DNA of 64,000 nt from Corynebacterium gerontici (GCF_003813985.1 NZ_CP033897.1:1736001-1800000), one strand, 5' to 3'. Positions 45,692 to 54,743 are shown, counted from the first letter of the stretch. Translations and numbers: made by a program. The notes: a model not told the origin generated them from the sequence alone.

Positions 45692-47638
45692 ATGTCCGGA
45701 TCTACTTGCCACAGCGAAAGCCACGGCTCCAACCTTGCACCCAAGGGCGCGCCAGTCATTGCGCTGGTGGGAGCGCCGAACGCCGGAAAGTCCACGCTGT
45801 TTAATGGGCTCACAGGAGCTAAGGCGAAGATGGGCAACTGGCCGGGCACCACCGTTGAGGTCAGCCGCGGCGCATGGAAAACCAACGCCGGAACTTATGA
45901 CGTGATTGACTTTCCCGGCGCCTACTCCCTGGACCCCATCAGTCCAGACGAGGAGCTGACCAGGGATCTCGTGGTGGAGTGCGCCGAGGATGATCGTCCG
46001 GATCTCGTGATGGTGGCGGTTGATGCGACCGCGCTCAGCCGGAGTCTTTACATGGTGGCGCAGCTCGCCGAACAAGCCCACCGCATCGTGGTGATCATCA
46101 CCAAATCCGATGTGGGCAGTCGCTATGGCAGCGAGGTGGACGTCGAAAAGCTAGGACAAGTCTTAGGCGTACCCGTTGTTGCCGTCGATCCGCGTCGCCG
46201 AGGCAATCTCGCCGCAATTGAAACAGTGGTGTCGGCGGAACTGCAACGGCCAAAGCGCACACTGCGGCAGGTGCACACTGAGGACGCCTTCGAGCTCGCC
46301 GATGATCGCTTCGAATGGGTGGAACAGGCAGTAGCGGCCGCGCTGAGCAGTAAAGAGCAGCAGGAGAAAACTGCCAGCGAAAAGATCGACGCCGTGGCGC
46401 TGCACCCGGTAGCTGGCCCGCTGATGTTCCTGGCGTGTATGTGGCTCGTTTTCCAGATCACTACCACCGTTGCCGCGCCGCTGCAGGATGCGCTGGATGC
46501 GTTTTTCAGCGGCCCGGTCAGCGATCTAGCACGCTCGGCGCTCGAGGCGCTCGGGCTCACGCATCCCTTCTTCAGCGGCTTGATCGTGGACGGGCTCATC
46601 GGCGGCGTGGGCATGGTGCTCACTTTCGCCCCGCTCATGGCCCTGATGTTCCTCATCTTGGCGGTACTTGAAGATTCCGGCTACATGGCGCGCGCTGCGG
46701 TCGTCACCGACCGACTCATGAAATCCATCGGGCTGCCGGGCAAGGCATTTATCCCACTCATCGTTGGTTTCGGCTGCAACGTGCCGGCGATTTCTGCAAC
46801 GCGAGTGCTAGGACAACCGCGCCAGCGTTTGCTCACCGCCCTGCTCATCCCGTTCACTTCATGTTCCGCACGCCTGACGGTGTATGTGATGCTGGCCAGC
46901 ACGTTCTTCCCGGATCACGCAGGCAGCGTGGTGTTTGCCATGTACTGCATCTCCATCGCGCTGGTGGTGCTCGTGGGCCTTGGCATGAAGCACACGCTGT
47001 GGCGCCGCATGGGCGCAGAACCGCTGGTGATTGACCTGCCTGTCTACCAGTTGCCGGGGTTCAGACTCGCGCTTTCAGTAATGTGGGTTCGCCTCAAAGG
47101 CTTCCTGCACACTGCGGGCGGCATCATCGTCGCCACCGTTACTGTGGTGTTCCTGCTGCAATCGACGCCGGTGGTTTCGGGCTACAGTTTCGCCGACGAG
47201 GCTCTCCCCACCCAAAACAGCGTCTACGGCGCCGTGGCCGAAGGCATCTCGCCTGTGTTTGAACCGGCCGGTTTTGGTTCCTGGTCCATCAGTGGCACCT
47301 TGCTCACCGGCTTCGTGGCCAAGGAAGCGGTGATTTCCTCATGGGCTCAGACCTATCAGCTTGACGACGTCACCGACGCCGCCCCAGAAGACCAGGCATC
47401 TTCGCCCCTTGCCAACGCGGTGCGCCAGGACTTTACCCAAGCATCCGGTGGGCACACGATCGCGGCGGTGTGGGCATTCATGGTGTTCCTCCTGGCATAC
47501 ACCCCATGCGTAGCCACGCTCGCCGCCCAGCGCAGAGAAATCGGCGTGAAATGGATGCTCGCAGGAGTAGGCATTCAGCTCACATCCGCGTGGATCCTCG
47601 CCGTGATCGTATTCAATGTTTTGAAGATCTGGTTCTGA
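45692..47638 (+). CDS. feoB: Ferrous iron transport protein B (FeoB)
   Basis: A 648-residue Fe2+ transporter. The N-terminal G-protein domain has G1 GAPNAGKST (residues 27-35), G3 DFPGAY and G4 as TKSD; a helical domain follows, then about eight membrane helices with Gate motifs (GFGCNVPAISATRVL, PFTSCSARLTVYVML). AAAGGGG lies 10 bp before the ATG. feoA ends 38 bp upstream. In the G domain GACGTCGAAAAGCTAGGA (46139-46156) encodes D-V-E-K-L-G. Confidence 0.96.
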   Translation: MSGSTCHSESHGSNLAPKGAPVIALVGAPNAGKSTLFNGLTGAKAKMGNWPGTTVEVSRGAWKTNAGTYDVIDFPGAYSLDPISPDEELTRDLVVECAEDDRPDLVMVAVDATALSRSLYMVAQLAEQAHRIVVIITKSDVGSRYGSEVDVEKLGQVLGVPVVAVDPRRRGNLAAIETVVSAELQRPKRTLRQVHTEDAFELADDRFEWVEQAVAAALSSKEQQEKTASEKIDAVALHPVAGPLMFLACMWLVFQITTTVAAPLQDALDAFFSGPVSDLARSALEALGLTHPFFSGLIVDGLIGGVGMVLTFAPLMALMFLILAVLEDSGYMARAAVVTDRLMKSIGLPGKAFIPLIVGFGCNVPAISATRVLGQPRQRLLTALLIPFTSCSARLTVYVMLASTFFPDHAGSVVFAMYCISIALVVLVGLGMKHTLWRRMGAEPLVIDLPVYQLPGFRLALSVMWVRLKGFLHTAGGIIVATVTVVFLLQSTPVVSGYSFADEALPTQNSVYGAVAEGISPVFEPAGFGSWSISGTLLTGFVAKEAVISSWAQTYQLDDVTDAAPEDQASSPLANAVRQDFTQASGGHTIAAVWAFMVFLLAYTPCVATLAAQRREIGVKWMLAGVGIQLTSAWILAVIVFNVLKIWF

Positions 47639-47892
47639 TGCGCCCACTGACCGCCATCACCCACGCCATGCGAGAAGGCGCACGCACCGCCACCGACATC
47701 GAGCGCGCAACCGGACTCAGCCGAAGCACCGTCGACGCGGCCCTAGAACACCTCGTCTCCACCGGCTACCTGAGCAGCAGCAGGGATCAATCAGCGTGCG
47801 CAGGTTGCGCCATGTCATGCTCCGGCAGCGGGGCCACCTGCGGGCGCGGGCTCACCACACTCACGCTCAAGGCACCGCCGCCCAAGCGATAA
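47638..47892 (+). CDS. feoC: FeoC-like winged-helix protein with four cysteines
   Basis: An 84-residue protein whose ATG overlaps the feoB TGA (TGATG). The N-terminal wHTH (TATDIERATGLSRSTVDAALEHLVSTGYL) is followed by C54-x2-C57-x3-C61-x6-C68, the FeoC arrangement that can hold an oxygen-sensitive Fe-S cluster. FeoC proteins either regulate feo expression or protect FeoB from proteolysis. The name rests on context plus Cys pattern. Confidence 0.82.
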   Translation: MRPLTAITHAMREGARTATDIERATGLSRSTVDAALEHLVSTGYLSSSRDQSACAGCAMSCSGSGATCGRGLTTLTLKAPPPKR

Positions 47893-47953
47893 GATGATGG
47901 GTACTGCCTAACCGGGTTCAACCGGCACCACACTGATCCTGCAAGGAGCATTC

Positions 47954-48754
47954 ATGGCACTGCCCAAACAAGACATCGACGCCTACGCCGTCATCACCGG
48001 CGCAAGCCAAGGCATCGGCAAAGCAATGGCAACAGACCTCGCTCGCATGGGGTACAACGTGGTGCTCGTAGCACGCAGAGCTGAACTGCTCGAACAGATA
48101 GCAGCAACGCTTCGCCAACAACACGGCGTGAACGCCATCGCCTGCCCCTGCGACTTGGCGGATGAGGATGATCGCCGGGGGCTCGTCGAAAAGCTTGAAC
48201 AAACGCGGGTCAATATCCTGATCAACTCTGCCGGCATCGCCAGCTTCGGGCCATTTAAAGACCAGGACTGGGACTACGAGACCACCCAATTCGAGCTCAA
48301 CGCCACCGCCGTTTTCGAACTCACCCACGCCGTACTGCCCGGCATGCTCGAGCGCAAAGAAGGCGCCATCTGCAACGTGGGCTCCGCAGCCGGCAACGTG
48401 CCCATCCCCAACAACGCCACCTACGTCTTCACCAAAGCTGGCGTCAACGCCTTCACCGAGGCTTTGCACTACGAGCTCAAAGGCACCGGCGTCACCTGCA
48501 CCCTGCTTGCGCCCGGTCCCGTGCGAGAAGCAGAAATCCCAGAAGCCGAACAATCCATCGTGGACAAAGTGGTGCCCGATTTCCTCTGGACTACCTACGA
48601 ATCCTGCTCACGCGAAACCCTCGAAGCGATGGCGAAAAACAAGCGACGCGTCGTTCCAGGCCCCCTTTCCAAAGCCATGAATGCCATTTCAGCCGTTGCG
48701 CCGACCGCCGTGCTTGCGCCGGTGATGGGCAAGTTCTACTCCAACCTCTCCTAA
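47954..48754 (+). CDS. Short-chain dehydrogenase/reductase
   Basis: A 266-residue SDR. Cofactor motif TGASQGIG at 15-22, NSAG, catalytic S144 and Y157-x3-K161. After the Arg-rich turn (VLVARRAELL) NADP preference is likely. The C-terminus extends past the core towards the hydrophobic tail of DHRS12/SDR mycolate-reductase-like proteins; substrate unknown. AAGGAG lies 7 bp before the ATG. It ends N-L-S-TAA in an inverted repeat that then leads into orn. Confidence 0.85.
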   Translation: MALPKQDIDAYAVITGASQGIGKAMATDLARMGYNVVLVARRAELLEQIAATLRQQHGVNAIACPCDLADEDDRRGLVEKLEQTRVNILINSAGIASFGPFKDQDWDYETTQFELNATAVFELTHAVLPGMLERKEGAICNVGSAAGNVPIPNNATYVFTKAGVNAFTEALHYELKGTGVTCTLLAPGPVREAEIPEAEQSIVDKVVPDFLWTTYESCSRETLEAMAKNKRRVVPGPLSKAMNAISAVAPTAVLAPVMGKFYSNLS

Positions 48755-48773
48755 CTTTCGAGCAAAGTTAGGA
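48749..48773. repeat. TCCTAACTTT-cgagc-AAAGTTAGGA perfect inverted repeat between SDR and orn
   Basis: Ten-base perfect arms. The left arm gives the SDR stop; the right arm, AGTTAGGATGGGGGT, is the orn ribosome binding site, nearly the same as that of valS. Confidence 0.85.
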
Positions 48774-48780
48774 TGGGGGT

Positions 48781-49410
48781 ATGTCTGAAACGCTTTCGCC
48801 CAAAGATAACCGCCTGGTGTGGATCGACCTCGAAATGACGGGTCTAGACCCCGATCGGCACGTCATCGTAGAAGTGGCGGCACTGGTCACCGACGCCGAG
48901 CTCAACATTTTGGGCGAGGGCGTGGACTTGGTGGTGCACGCCAGCGAAGAAGAGTTGGCACAGATGGACGACTTTGTCACCAATATGCACACCTCCTCAG
49001 GGCTTATCGACGAAATCCGCAACTCGCCCGTGACGCTCTCCCAAGCCGAGGACGCGGTACTCGAACTGGTCGCGCAGCACTGCCCCGCCGATCAACCAGC
49101 ACCCTTGGCCGGCAATTCAATCGCCACCGACCGCTCCTTCATCCGCGAACACATGCCGCGGCTCGATGATGCCCTGCACTACAGGATGATCGATGTGTCC
49201 TCCATCAAAGAACTGGCCAAGCGCTGGGCTCCCCGCGTGTATTATCGCCAGCCCGAAAAAGGCATGGCGCACCGCGCGCTCGCTGACATCGTGGAATCTG
49301 TCCGCGAGCTGGACTACTACCGCCGCAGCCTATTCCGCGCCGATACCACCAGCGAGGAAGCAGAGCAGGCAGCACAGGAAAGCACCCGGGTTTACCAGCA
49401 GTTTTTGTAA
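48781..49410 (+). CDS. orn: Oligoribonuclease
   Basis: A 209-residue DEDDh 3'-5' exoribonuclease that degrades 2-5 nt RNAs and pGpG. Motif [11 protein letters not shown] (D16, E18), ExoII in [10 protein letters not shown], and ExoIII H..HRALADI are visible. The ATG is 7 bp after the repeat-derived Shine-Dalgarno AGGATGGGGG. Monocistronic. Confidence 0.96.
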   Translation: MSETLSPKDNRLVWIDLEMTGLDPDRHVIVEVAALVTDAELNILGEGVDLVVHASEEELAQMDDFVTNMHTSSGLIDEIRNSPVTLSQAEDAVLELVAQHCPADQPAPLAGNSIATDRSFIREHMPRLDDALHYRMIDVSSIKELAKRWAPRVYYRQPEKGMAHRALADIVESVRELDYYRRSLFRADTTSEEAEQAAQESTRVYQQFL

Positions 49411-49460
49411 TGTTGGAGGCATGAGTTAGTATTGCTATCGCTGCTTTTCAAGCGGTGATG

Positions 49461-49533
49461 GTGGCTGTAGTTCAGTTGGTAGAGCACCAGGTTGTGATCC
49501 TGGGTGTCGCGGGTTCGAGCCCCGTCAGCCACC
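49461..49533 (+). tRNA. tRNA-His (anticodon GTG)
   Basis: A 73-nt body with acceptor GTGGCTG/CAGCCAC, anticodon loop GTTGTGATC, T-arm GGTTCGAGCCC. The G at 49460 may be the extra 5' G(-1) paired to the discriminator C. Confidence 0.95.
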
Positions 49534-49541
49534 CCAAGAGT

Positions 49542-49577
49542 GGAGGGTCGAAAGTTTTTACTTTCGGCCCTCTTTTT
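49542..49577 (+). terminator. Intrinsic terminator after tRNA-His
   Basis: GGAGGGTCGAAAG pairs with CTTTCGGCCCTC (one mismatch) around TTTTTA, then TTTTTC. Confidence 0.88.
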
Positions 49578-49958
49578 CATGCGGCAAATCCTCGGAATGG
49601 TTGGAGTGATTTCTTTCGTCGTCCCGGGAGGTTTGGTTCATTATCGAAATCGGGCTAGTTGATTTCACACGACCTCCCATTCACTGGGGCTCTTCTGAAG
49701 CTGCATCCCGCCTAAATGACCAATCATGAAAGTGCGCTGTTCCCACTTGAACGGTTTTTTTTGGGGGGGGGAGGATAGTTCGACTGCATTTTCGGACTCG
49801 CAGTTTGAAGGAGCCCTTAGCAAAATTAAACGTTTACTATTATTGAGCGTTCAAGAATCTTGAACTCTTCAACCGGTTCGTCTCACCGACCGAAGGCCAA
49901 AAGCTGCAGCGCCCTCCAAGCTCTCCCGCACCGATACGCTCGCTCACAGCAACGAAAA
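49578..49958. other. Intergenic region, tRNA-His to L,D-transpeptidase terminator (about 380 bp)
   Basis: No supported gene. It holds a T8-G9 homopolymer junction at 49755-49771 and the perfect palindrome GTTCAAGA-a-TCTTGAAC at 49849-49865 inside an AT-rich stretch. I cannot assign either. Confidence 0.5.
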
Positions 49959-49959
49959 A

Positions 49960-49985
49960 GGAGCAGATCAGCAGTGATCCGCTCC
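49960..49985 (-). terminator. Intrinsic terminator after the L,D-transpeptidase gene
   Basis: GGAGCAGATCA and TGATCCGCTCC pair with one mismatch; on the minus strand the stem is followed by TTTTTCG. Confidence 0.88.
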
Positions 49986-50011
49986 TCAACTCGTACCGTG
50001 AAGCCGCGAGG

Positions 50012-51253
50012 TTAGTTTTGGTCCGCGTTGCCCTTCTTCCAGGTCTCCCAGTCAATGTTCCAGTCACCTAGGCCATCTGCGCCATCGAGAACGCCGCCGA
50101 TGGTGTTCTTCACCGTGACAATGTCGCCGCGCTTGACGTAATCCTGGAACCACTTCGCATATTCGGTCGTGACGTTGATGCAGCCATGGGAAGTGTTTTG
50201 GCTGCCTTGTGCCCAAACCGACCACGGTGCGGCGTGAACGTAGATGCCGGAATAGGACATTTGCGTTGCGTAATTCACGGTCAGACGGTATCCGCCGTTT
50301 TCATGCGACAAACCATAAGTTTCTGAATCCATGATCATCGAGGGATTCTTGTCACCAATGATGTAGACGCCGTTGGGAGTTGGCCATTGATTCGATCCCA
50401 TTGAGATGGGCATCGACTTCACGACCTCGCCATTGTTGTAGACCGTCATGGTCTTGGTGTTGTCGTCCGCCACGGCCTCGACTCGGTCACCGATGGTGAA
50501 TTCTGTGGAGTTGTCCGCTTCGCCATAAACTCCGCCACCGAGGTCCTTGCCGTAGAGATCTGCGTTGACCTTCACCTTTGTTCCGGGCTCCCAGTAGTTT
50601 TCCGGACGCCAGCGCATTTCATAAGGACTCAACCAATACCAGGCGCCTTCCACGGCCGGTTCGGTCTTTACTTTTACGGCATCCTGAGCGGCTTTGCGAT
50701 CTTCAATGGCGTACGGGAAGCGCACAGCGATAGTCTGCCCCACCCCGACTTCGGCGTTTTCAGCCGGGGAAAGTGCACCGTAGGCGGTGTAGTCCGGTGC
50801 GAGCGTGGTGAAGCTACTCTTGGTGGTTTCACCATTCTTATCCTTAGCGACAATGGTGTAGGTCCGTCCATAACCTAGGACCTCATCGTTGGTCCAGCTT
50901 TTTCCGTCGTCGGCCATCTTGCCGTCAACTTCATTGCCTTCTTCGTTGGTCATGGTGACCTCGTCCAGGCCATCGCCCTTCGACTCAACCTCAACAGGCT
51001 TAATTGGACTGACCGAATCAGCATCATCCTTCACGTTTACCGCTGGAGGATTCTTCTCTTCAGCTTGTTGCTCCTGACCGTCGCTGGATCCGCCACCACC
51101 AATGGTGCAGGACGCTAGTAACATGGCAGGCCCGAAGGCACCAATAACCTTCGAAAATCGAGCACGTCCAACATTTGCCTTTGGCAATTTCACAACTTCA
51201 CTAGCCTTCACTATCGCTGTCACTTCGCGCGACTTTCGCCGCAGCGTTTCCAA
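50012..51253 (-). CDS. L,D-transpeptidase lipoprotein
   Basis: A 413-residue protein at the longest start (TTG 51253); later GTG starts at 51223 or 51208 are possible, none with a clear ribosome site. A hydrophobic stretch ends in the lipobox L-L-A-S-C49, so it is an exported lipoprotein. Then come a Gly/Ser-Gln/Glu linker, Ig-like domains (about 100-290), and the YkuD catalytic domain with nucleophile Cys in [16 protein letters not shown]. It forms 3-3 cross-links in peptidoglycan. Close to mycobacterial LdtMt2-type and C. glutamicum Ldt proteins. Confidence 0.92.
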   Translation of the reverse strand: METLRRKSREVTAIVKASEVVKLPKANVGRARFSKVIGAFGPAMLLASCTIGGGGSSDGQEQQAEEKNPPAVNVKDDADSVSPIKPVEVESKGDGLDEVTMTNEEGNEVDGKMADDGKSWTNDEVLGYGRTYTIVAKDKNGETTKSSFTTLAPDYTAYGALSPAENAEVGVGQTIAVRFPYAIEDRKAAQDAVKVKTEPAVEGAWYWLSPYEMRWRPENYWEPGTKVKVNADLYGKDLGGGVYGEADNSTEFTIGDRVEAVADDNTKTMTVYNNGEVVKSMPISMGSNQWPTPNGVYIIGDKNPSMIMDSETYGLSHENGGYRLTVNYATQMSYSGIYVHAAPWSVWAQGSQNTSHGCINVTTEYAKWFQDYVKRGDIVTVKNTIGGVLDGADGLGDWNIDWETWKKGNADQN

Positions 51254-51628
51254 TCGTAAACCTCATAGCTTCAAACATTGCACTCAGAACGCTAAGCGTT
51301 AGCACATTGTTATGTTCCAGAAAGACCTCCGAGACCTACCCCGCCATTCAGAATTTTTAGGGAGGCGGATCCCGGGCCAAACCGGGGGTTTACGGCTGAT
51401 TGACACTATGCACGAACACCTCCAAGCCTACCCCGTTGATTTCGAACACATTTTCCCCGTATTTGGTTCGGCAATAGCTTTTCGACGCCACGAAACCCAT
51501 CCATCACGAGCAAGCATTCAAACGCGGATTAAAAGGGGCGATCACCAGGCGATTTTGCAATCTGTAGTTCACGTTGTTATATTTTTCTTCGTTGCACAGC
51601 AGGAACAAGAGTTCAAGCTGTACATGAT
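51254..51628. other. Intergenic region, L,D-transpeptidase to tRNA-Lys (375 bp)
   Basis: No supported gene. It carries the perfect palindrome AACGCT-a-AGCGTT (51288-51300), 35 bp before the longest ldt start, and a GTCGAAAAGCT copy (51476-51486). A 108-codon open frame from 51312 has no family features. Confidence 0.5.
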
Positions 51629-51701
51629 GCGCCATTAGCTCAATTGGTAGAGCAACTGACTCTTAATCAGTGGGTTCGGGGTTCGAGTCCCTGATGGCGC
51701 A
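51629..51701 (+). tRNA. tRNA-Lys (anticodon CTT)
   Basis: A 73-nt cloverleaf, acceptor GCGCCAT/ATGGCGC, anticodon loop CTCTTAATC (CTT), T-arm GGTTCGAGTCC. It is the likely attachment site of the decayed integrase gene that begins about 200 bp downstream. Confidence 0.95.
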
Positions 51702-51707
51702 CTTTTT

Positions 51708-51748
51708 CACCCCCAGTATTCAGGTCTCGTCTGGTTGCTGGGGGTGCT
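51708..51748 (+). terminator. Hairpin after tRNA-Lys
   Basis: CACCCCCAG and CTGGGGGTG form a perfect 9-bp stem; followed by GCTTCGTTTTT. Confidence 0.7.
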
Positions 51749-51928
51749 TCGTTTTTACAAGCCATTTTTCACCTGCCACGTTGCACTGATCTGTTCAAGA
51801 TTATCGTAGCTGTGTCGTGAGAACGCGCGCCTCATTCTCTCTTCAGTGGCGATGCACCGGCAGTCCCCGCTACTAATCAAGGGATTACTGCACAACCACC
51901 ATCGCATAGTGGAGGAGAGCTTTTCGCG

Positions 51929-53052
51929 GCTTCAATTAGGAAATACACAACCGCCAAAGGAATTGCATGGCGCGTCCAGTTTCGAACACCGGATGGGCGT
52001 TCGCGCACCAAACAAGGATTCCCCACCAAGACCGCAGCTACGGCATGGGCGGATTGCAACGCCGTCAATACGCGTGAGGGGCATAAGCTCTCCCCAGAGC
52101 AGGCCAACCTCACCGTTGGTGATTTGGTTGAGCAGCTCTTCACAATCGCGGAGTGGAAACCCTCTTGGCGCGCTCGCCTAGCAACTGTCTCCAATGGCCA
52201 TGTCCTCCCACGGTGGGGGCGAACGAAGGCCACCGATGTCCGCCAGATCGATGTGCGTATCTGGCTGGCAAACATTGAAGTGCCGGACTATGCAAGCCGG
52301 AACAGCGCGCGGCGATGGGATGGAGCTACGGAGCCGATGGCGGATACTCGAAACGTCACTGCCTCACGCTCCTAGCAAGCACGCTGGATCTCTTGCCGTG
52401 ACTGAACAAATAATCAAAAGGAATCCGGCACGCGGCTTCCCACTACCGAAGAAGGATCAGCCCCCCACGATTTCTCACCGAATCTGAGCTTTCGGCGTTA
52501 GCTAGGGCTTTCAAATATCCGGAGGTGTTGTGGACACTCGGCACAACTGGCATGCGATTCGGCGAGCTGGCAGGACTCCAGGTGCGAGATGTGGATTTTG
52601 AAAAGTACCGGATTCGAGTGGCACGAAACGCCGTGTGGATTGATGGCGAAACCGTTGTGGGCACCCCAAAGACTGAACAGGTCCGCTCAATCACAGCACC
52701 CGCTTTCGTATTTGACATGCTCCGTGAGCAGTGCGCGAGGAAAAACCAATGGCGGGGTTTTTTCGTCGACAAGCGAACCAATTAAACGGCCATATTCGAA
52801 AAATCACTGGTTCCAGCAGGCGGTCGCACGGTGCGAAGGGCCGGACTGATCATTTCTCGAGTAACGTTGCACGATCTGGGGCATACCGCCGCGTCATTGA
52901 TGGTTTCTTCTGGGGCGAATGTGAAGCTTGTACAACGCCAACTGGGGCACGCTTCGGCGGCAATGACTCTGGATACCTACGCGAGCCTGTTTGACGCAGA
53001 CTTGGGTCAGCTGCGGTGGCGAATGGAAGCGGCGTTTTCGGAGTTCCTCTGA
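51929..53052 (+). pseudogene. Decayed tyrosine recombinase (phage integrase) gene next to tRNA-Lys
   Basis: Pieces of one integrase lie in at least three frames. 51929-52290 gives IRKYTTAKGIAWRVQF (AP2-like N-terminal domain) and the SAM-like domain start. 52380-52510 holds KNPARGFPLPKK-like codons out of frame. 52525-52785 gives GTTGMRFGELAGLQVRDVDF (catalytic Arg I). 52831-53052 gives LHDLGHTAASLM, QLGHASAAMTLDTYASLF (catalytic Tyr). Several frameshifts and a missing start make it non-functional. The catalytic HxxR motif reads H-D-L-G, so the second Arg is also lost. A remnant of an element inserted at tRNA-Lys. Confidence 0.88.
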
Positions 53053-53219
53053 CTCTGTGCTGGCCGTCAGCTCCCGCTTTTCGCCGTTGACTGCTCAGGT
53101 GGGACTGATCCGCCAGATGCGACCCAAAAAACAACACCGTAATTTCACACACCCCTTCACACGCCCGCCCACTTGTGCCAAGCTGTTCACCACATCAGAA
53201 CCAACAGTGAGGAGGGGAC

Positions 53220-53783
53220 GTGCGCGCTCTCGTCATCGTCGACGTCCAAAATGATTTCTGCCCCGGCGGCTCGCTCGCCACTGAGCGTGGAGCCGAGGTG
53301 GCACAGGCAATTACGCAGCATATGCACGAGCACAGCGATCGTTATGGGGCGATCGTCGCCACGAAGGATTGGCATATCGACCCGGGCGATCATTTTTCCG
53401 ATTCGCCGGATTTCAAGGATTCTTGGCCTGTCCATTGCAAGGCGGATTCTCTAGGCGCCGAATTTCACCAGAATCTCGATACCGCGCCGATTGAGGAAAT
53501 TTTTTATAAAGGCCAGTATGCAGCGGCCTATTCAGGATTTGAGGGCACGAACGAGCCCAAGGATAAGGGCACGCCGCTTGCGGAATGGCTGCGTGCTCAC
53601 GACGCGGACATCATCGACGTTGTCGGTATCGCCACGGATCATTGCGTCAGAGCGACCGTCTTGGACGGACTCAAGGAAGGCTTTGAGGTGCGCGTGCTCA
53701 CCGAGCTATGCGCCCCGGTGAGTGAGGAATCCGGCGAAGCTGCTTTACAGGAGATGGTGGGCTCGGGCGCCCAACTGGCCTAA
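53220..53783 (+). CDS. pncA: Nicotinamidase / pyrazinamidase
   Basis: A 187-residue amidase that makes nicotinate from nicotinamide and in mycobacteria also activates pyrazinamide. Catalytic triad D8, K97 and C142 (GIATDHCVRATVLDG); metal ligands D50, H52 and H58. GTG start with GGAGGGG 3-8 bp upstream. Located just after the integrase remnant. Confidence 0.95.
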   Translation: MRALVIVDVQNDFCPGGSLATERGAEVAQAITQHMHEHSDRYGAIVATKDWHIDPGDHFSDSPDFKDSWPVHCKADSLGAEFHQNLDTAPIEEIFYKGQYAAAYSGFEGTNEPKDKGTPLAEWLRAHDADIIDVVGIATDHCVRATVLDGLKEGFEVRVLTELCAPVSEESGEAALQEMVGSGAQLA

Positions 53784-53802
53784 ACCTCCCCATCGCGCAC
53801 GC

Positions 53803-53821
53803 CCGCCCCCGTGTGGGGGCG
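53803..53821 (+). terminator. Intrinsic hairpin after pncA
   Basis: CGCCCCC-gtgt-GGGGGCG, perfect 7-bp stem followed by GCAAAAAG. 20 bp after the pncA stop. Confidence 0.6.
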
Positions 53822-53827
53822 GCAAAA

Positions 53828-53869
53828 AGCAGCACGTGGGCTTTTATCGTCGAAAAGCTCAGTGCTGCC
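53828..53869 (-). terminator. Terminator after DUF3618 gene, with GTCGAAAAGCT in its loop
   Basis: GCAGCAC (53828-53834) pairs with GTGCTGC (53862-53868); on the minus strand it runs into TTTTTGCC. The dispersed word sits at 53849-53859, and its AAAAGC pairs with GCTTTT at 53840-53845 to extend the stem. Confidence 0.7.
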
Positions 53870-53879
53870 AAGAATGCGC

Positions 53880-54155
53880 TTAGCGGTTTGCCAGCAGACG
53901 CTGCAATTCCTTGAGGTCCTTGTTCTTCTTACGTCCGCGAACTACACCCAGAAGCACCAGGCCAGCCACAGCGGCACCGATGCCCATGAGGGTCTTTTGC
54001 ACCTGCGGATCCTTCAGCTTTGCGGTGGCCTGAGTTTTGGCGTCGTCAACCAAGTTGGCGGGCTTGGAGCGATCAGCAATTTCGTCCAGGGTGCTGGCGA
54101 GCTGACGGCGGGTGCGCTCGATGTCGCGCTGGATATCATCAATGTTGCGTGCCAC
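53880..54155 (-). CDS. DUF3618 membrane protein
   Basis: A 91-residue protein starting GTG (MARNIDDIQRDIERTRRQLASTLDEIADRSKPANL), with AGGGAG upstream. The N-terminal helix with R-x-x-L-A-x-T-L-D-E-I is the DUF3618 signature, often found with phage-shock or cell-envelope proteins in actinobacteria. One membrane helix near 55-74, then a basic end (RGRKKNKDLKELQRLLANR). Function unknown. Divergent from bcp. Confidence 0.9.
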   Translation of the reverse strand: MARNIDDIQRDIERTRRQLASTLDEIADRSKPANLVDDAKTQATAKLKDPQVQKTLMGIGAAVAGLVLLGVVRGRKKNKDLKELQRLLANR

Positions 54156-54249
54156 GTGAGGGACTCCCTAGCTGAGTTCGTTAATTGAAATCTTCTTATA
54201 CCTTAATACCACCACAGCAAAAACCAAGAAGCCGGTATCCTTTGAAGCC

Positions 54250-54726
54250 ATGACTGAACAAATCCGCCTCCAGCCCGGCGACCAAGCCCCAGCCTTCAGC
54301 TTGCCCAATGACCAGGGTGGCACCACCAGCCTTGAAGACTTCCGCGGGCAGCGCGTCATCGTCTACTTCTACCCGCGCGCCAACACCCCAGGCTGCACCA
54401 AAGAGGCGTGCGACTTCCGCGATTCGCTCACTCAGCTCAATGACCAAGACATTGCTGTGGTGGGTATCTCGCCGGACAAGGTCGACAAACTCGCCAAGTT
54501 CCGCGAGGATCACGAGCTCACCTTCCCCTTGCTTTCCGACGAAACTAAGGACGTCATGCAGGCCTACGGCGCCTTCGGCGAGAAGAAGAACTACGGAAAA
54601 ATCGTCCAGGGCGTCATCCGCTCCACCTTCCTCATCGAATCCGACGGCACCATCGGCGTGGCGCAATACAACGTCAAAGCAACGGGCCACGTCGCGCGCC
54701 TGATCCGCGACCTCCCCTCCTCCTAA
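54250..54726 (+). CDS. bcp: Thiol peroxidase / bacterioferritin comigratory protein (Prx family)
   Basis: A 158-residue atypical 2-Cys peroxiredoxin that reduces peroxides with thioredoxin. Peroxidatic C49 and resolving C54 in NTPGCTKEACDFRDSL. No clear Shine-Dalgarno; the ATG may be near the transcript start. It ends P-S-S-TAA, in a single CTCCTAACTTT word that sits before fasR. Confidence 0.95.
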   Translation: MTEQIRLQPGDQAPAFSLPNDQGGTTSLEDFRGQRVIVYFYPRANTPGCTKEACDFRDSLTQLNDQDIAVVGISPDKVDKLAKFREDHELTFPLLSDETKDVMQAYGAFGEKKNYGKIVQGVIRSTFLIESDGTIGVAQYNVKATGHVARLIRDLPSS

Positions 54727-54743
54727 CTTTCTAGGCGGCGGCG

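Noticed and set aside
51312-51638. A 108-codon open frame between the L,D-transpeptidase gene and tRNA-Lys
   Set aside because: No ribosome binding site, no recognisable domain, and it runs into the tRNA 5' end. Codon use and composition are unlike neighbouring genes.
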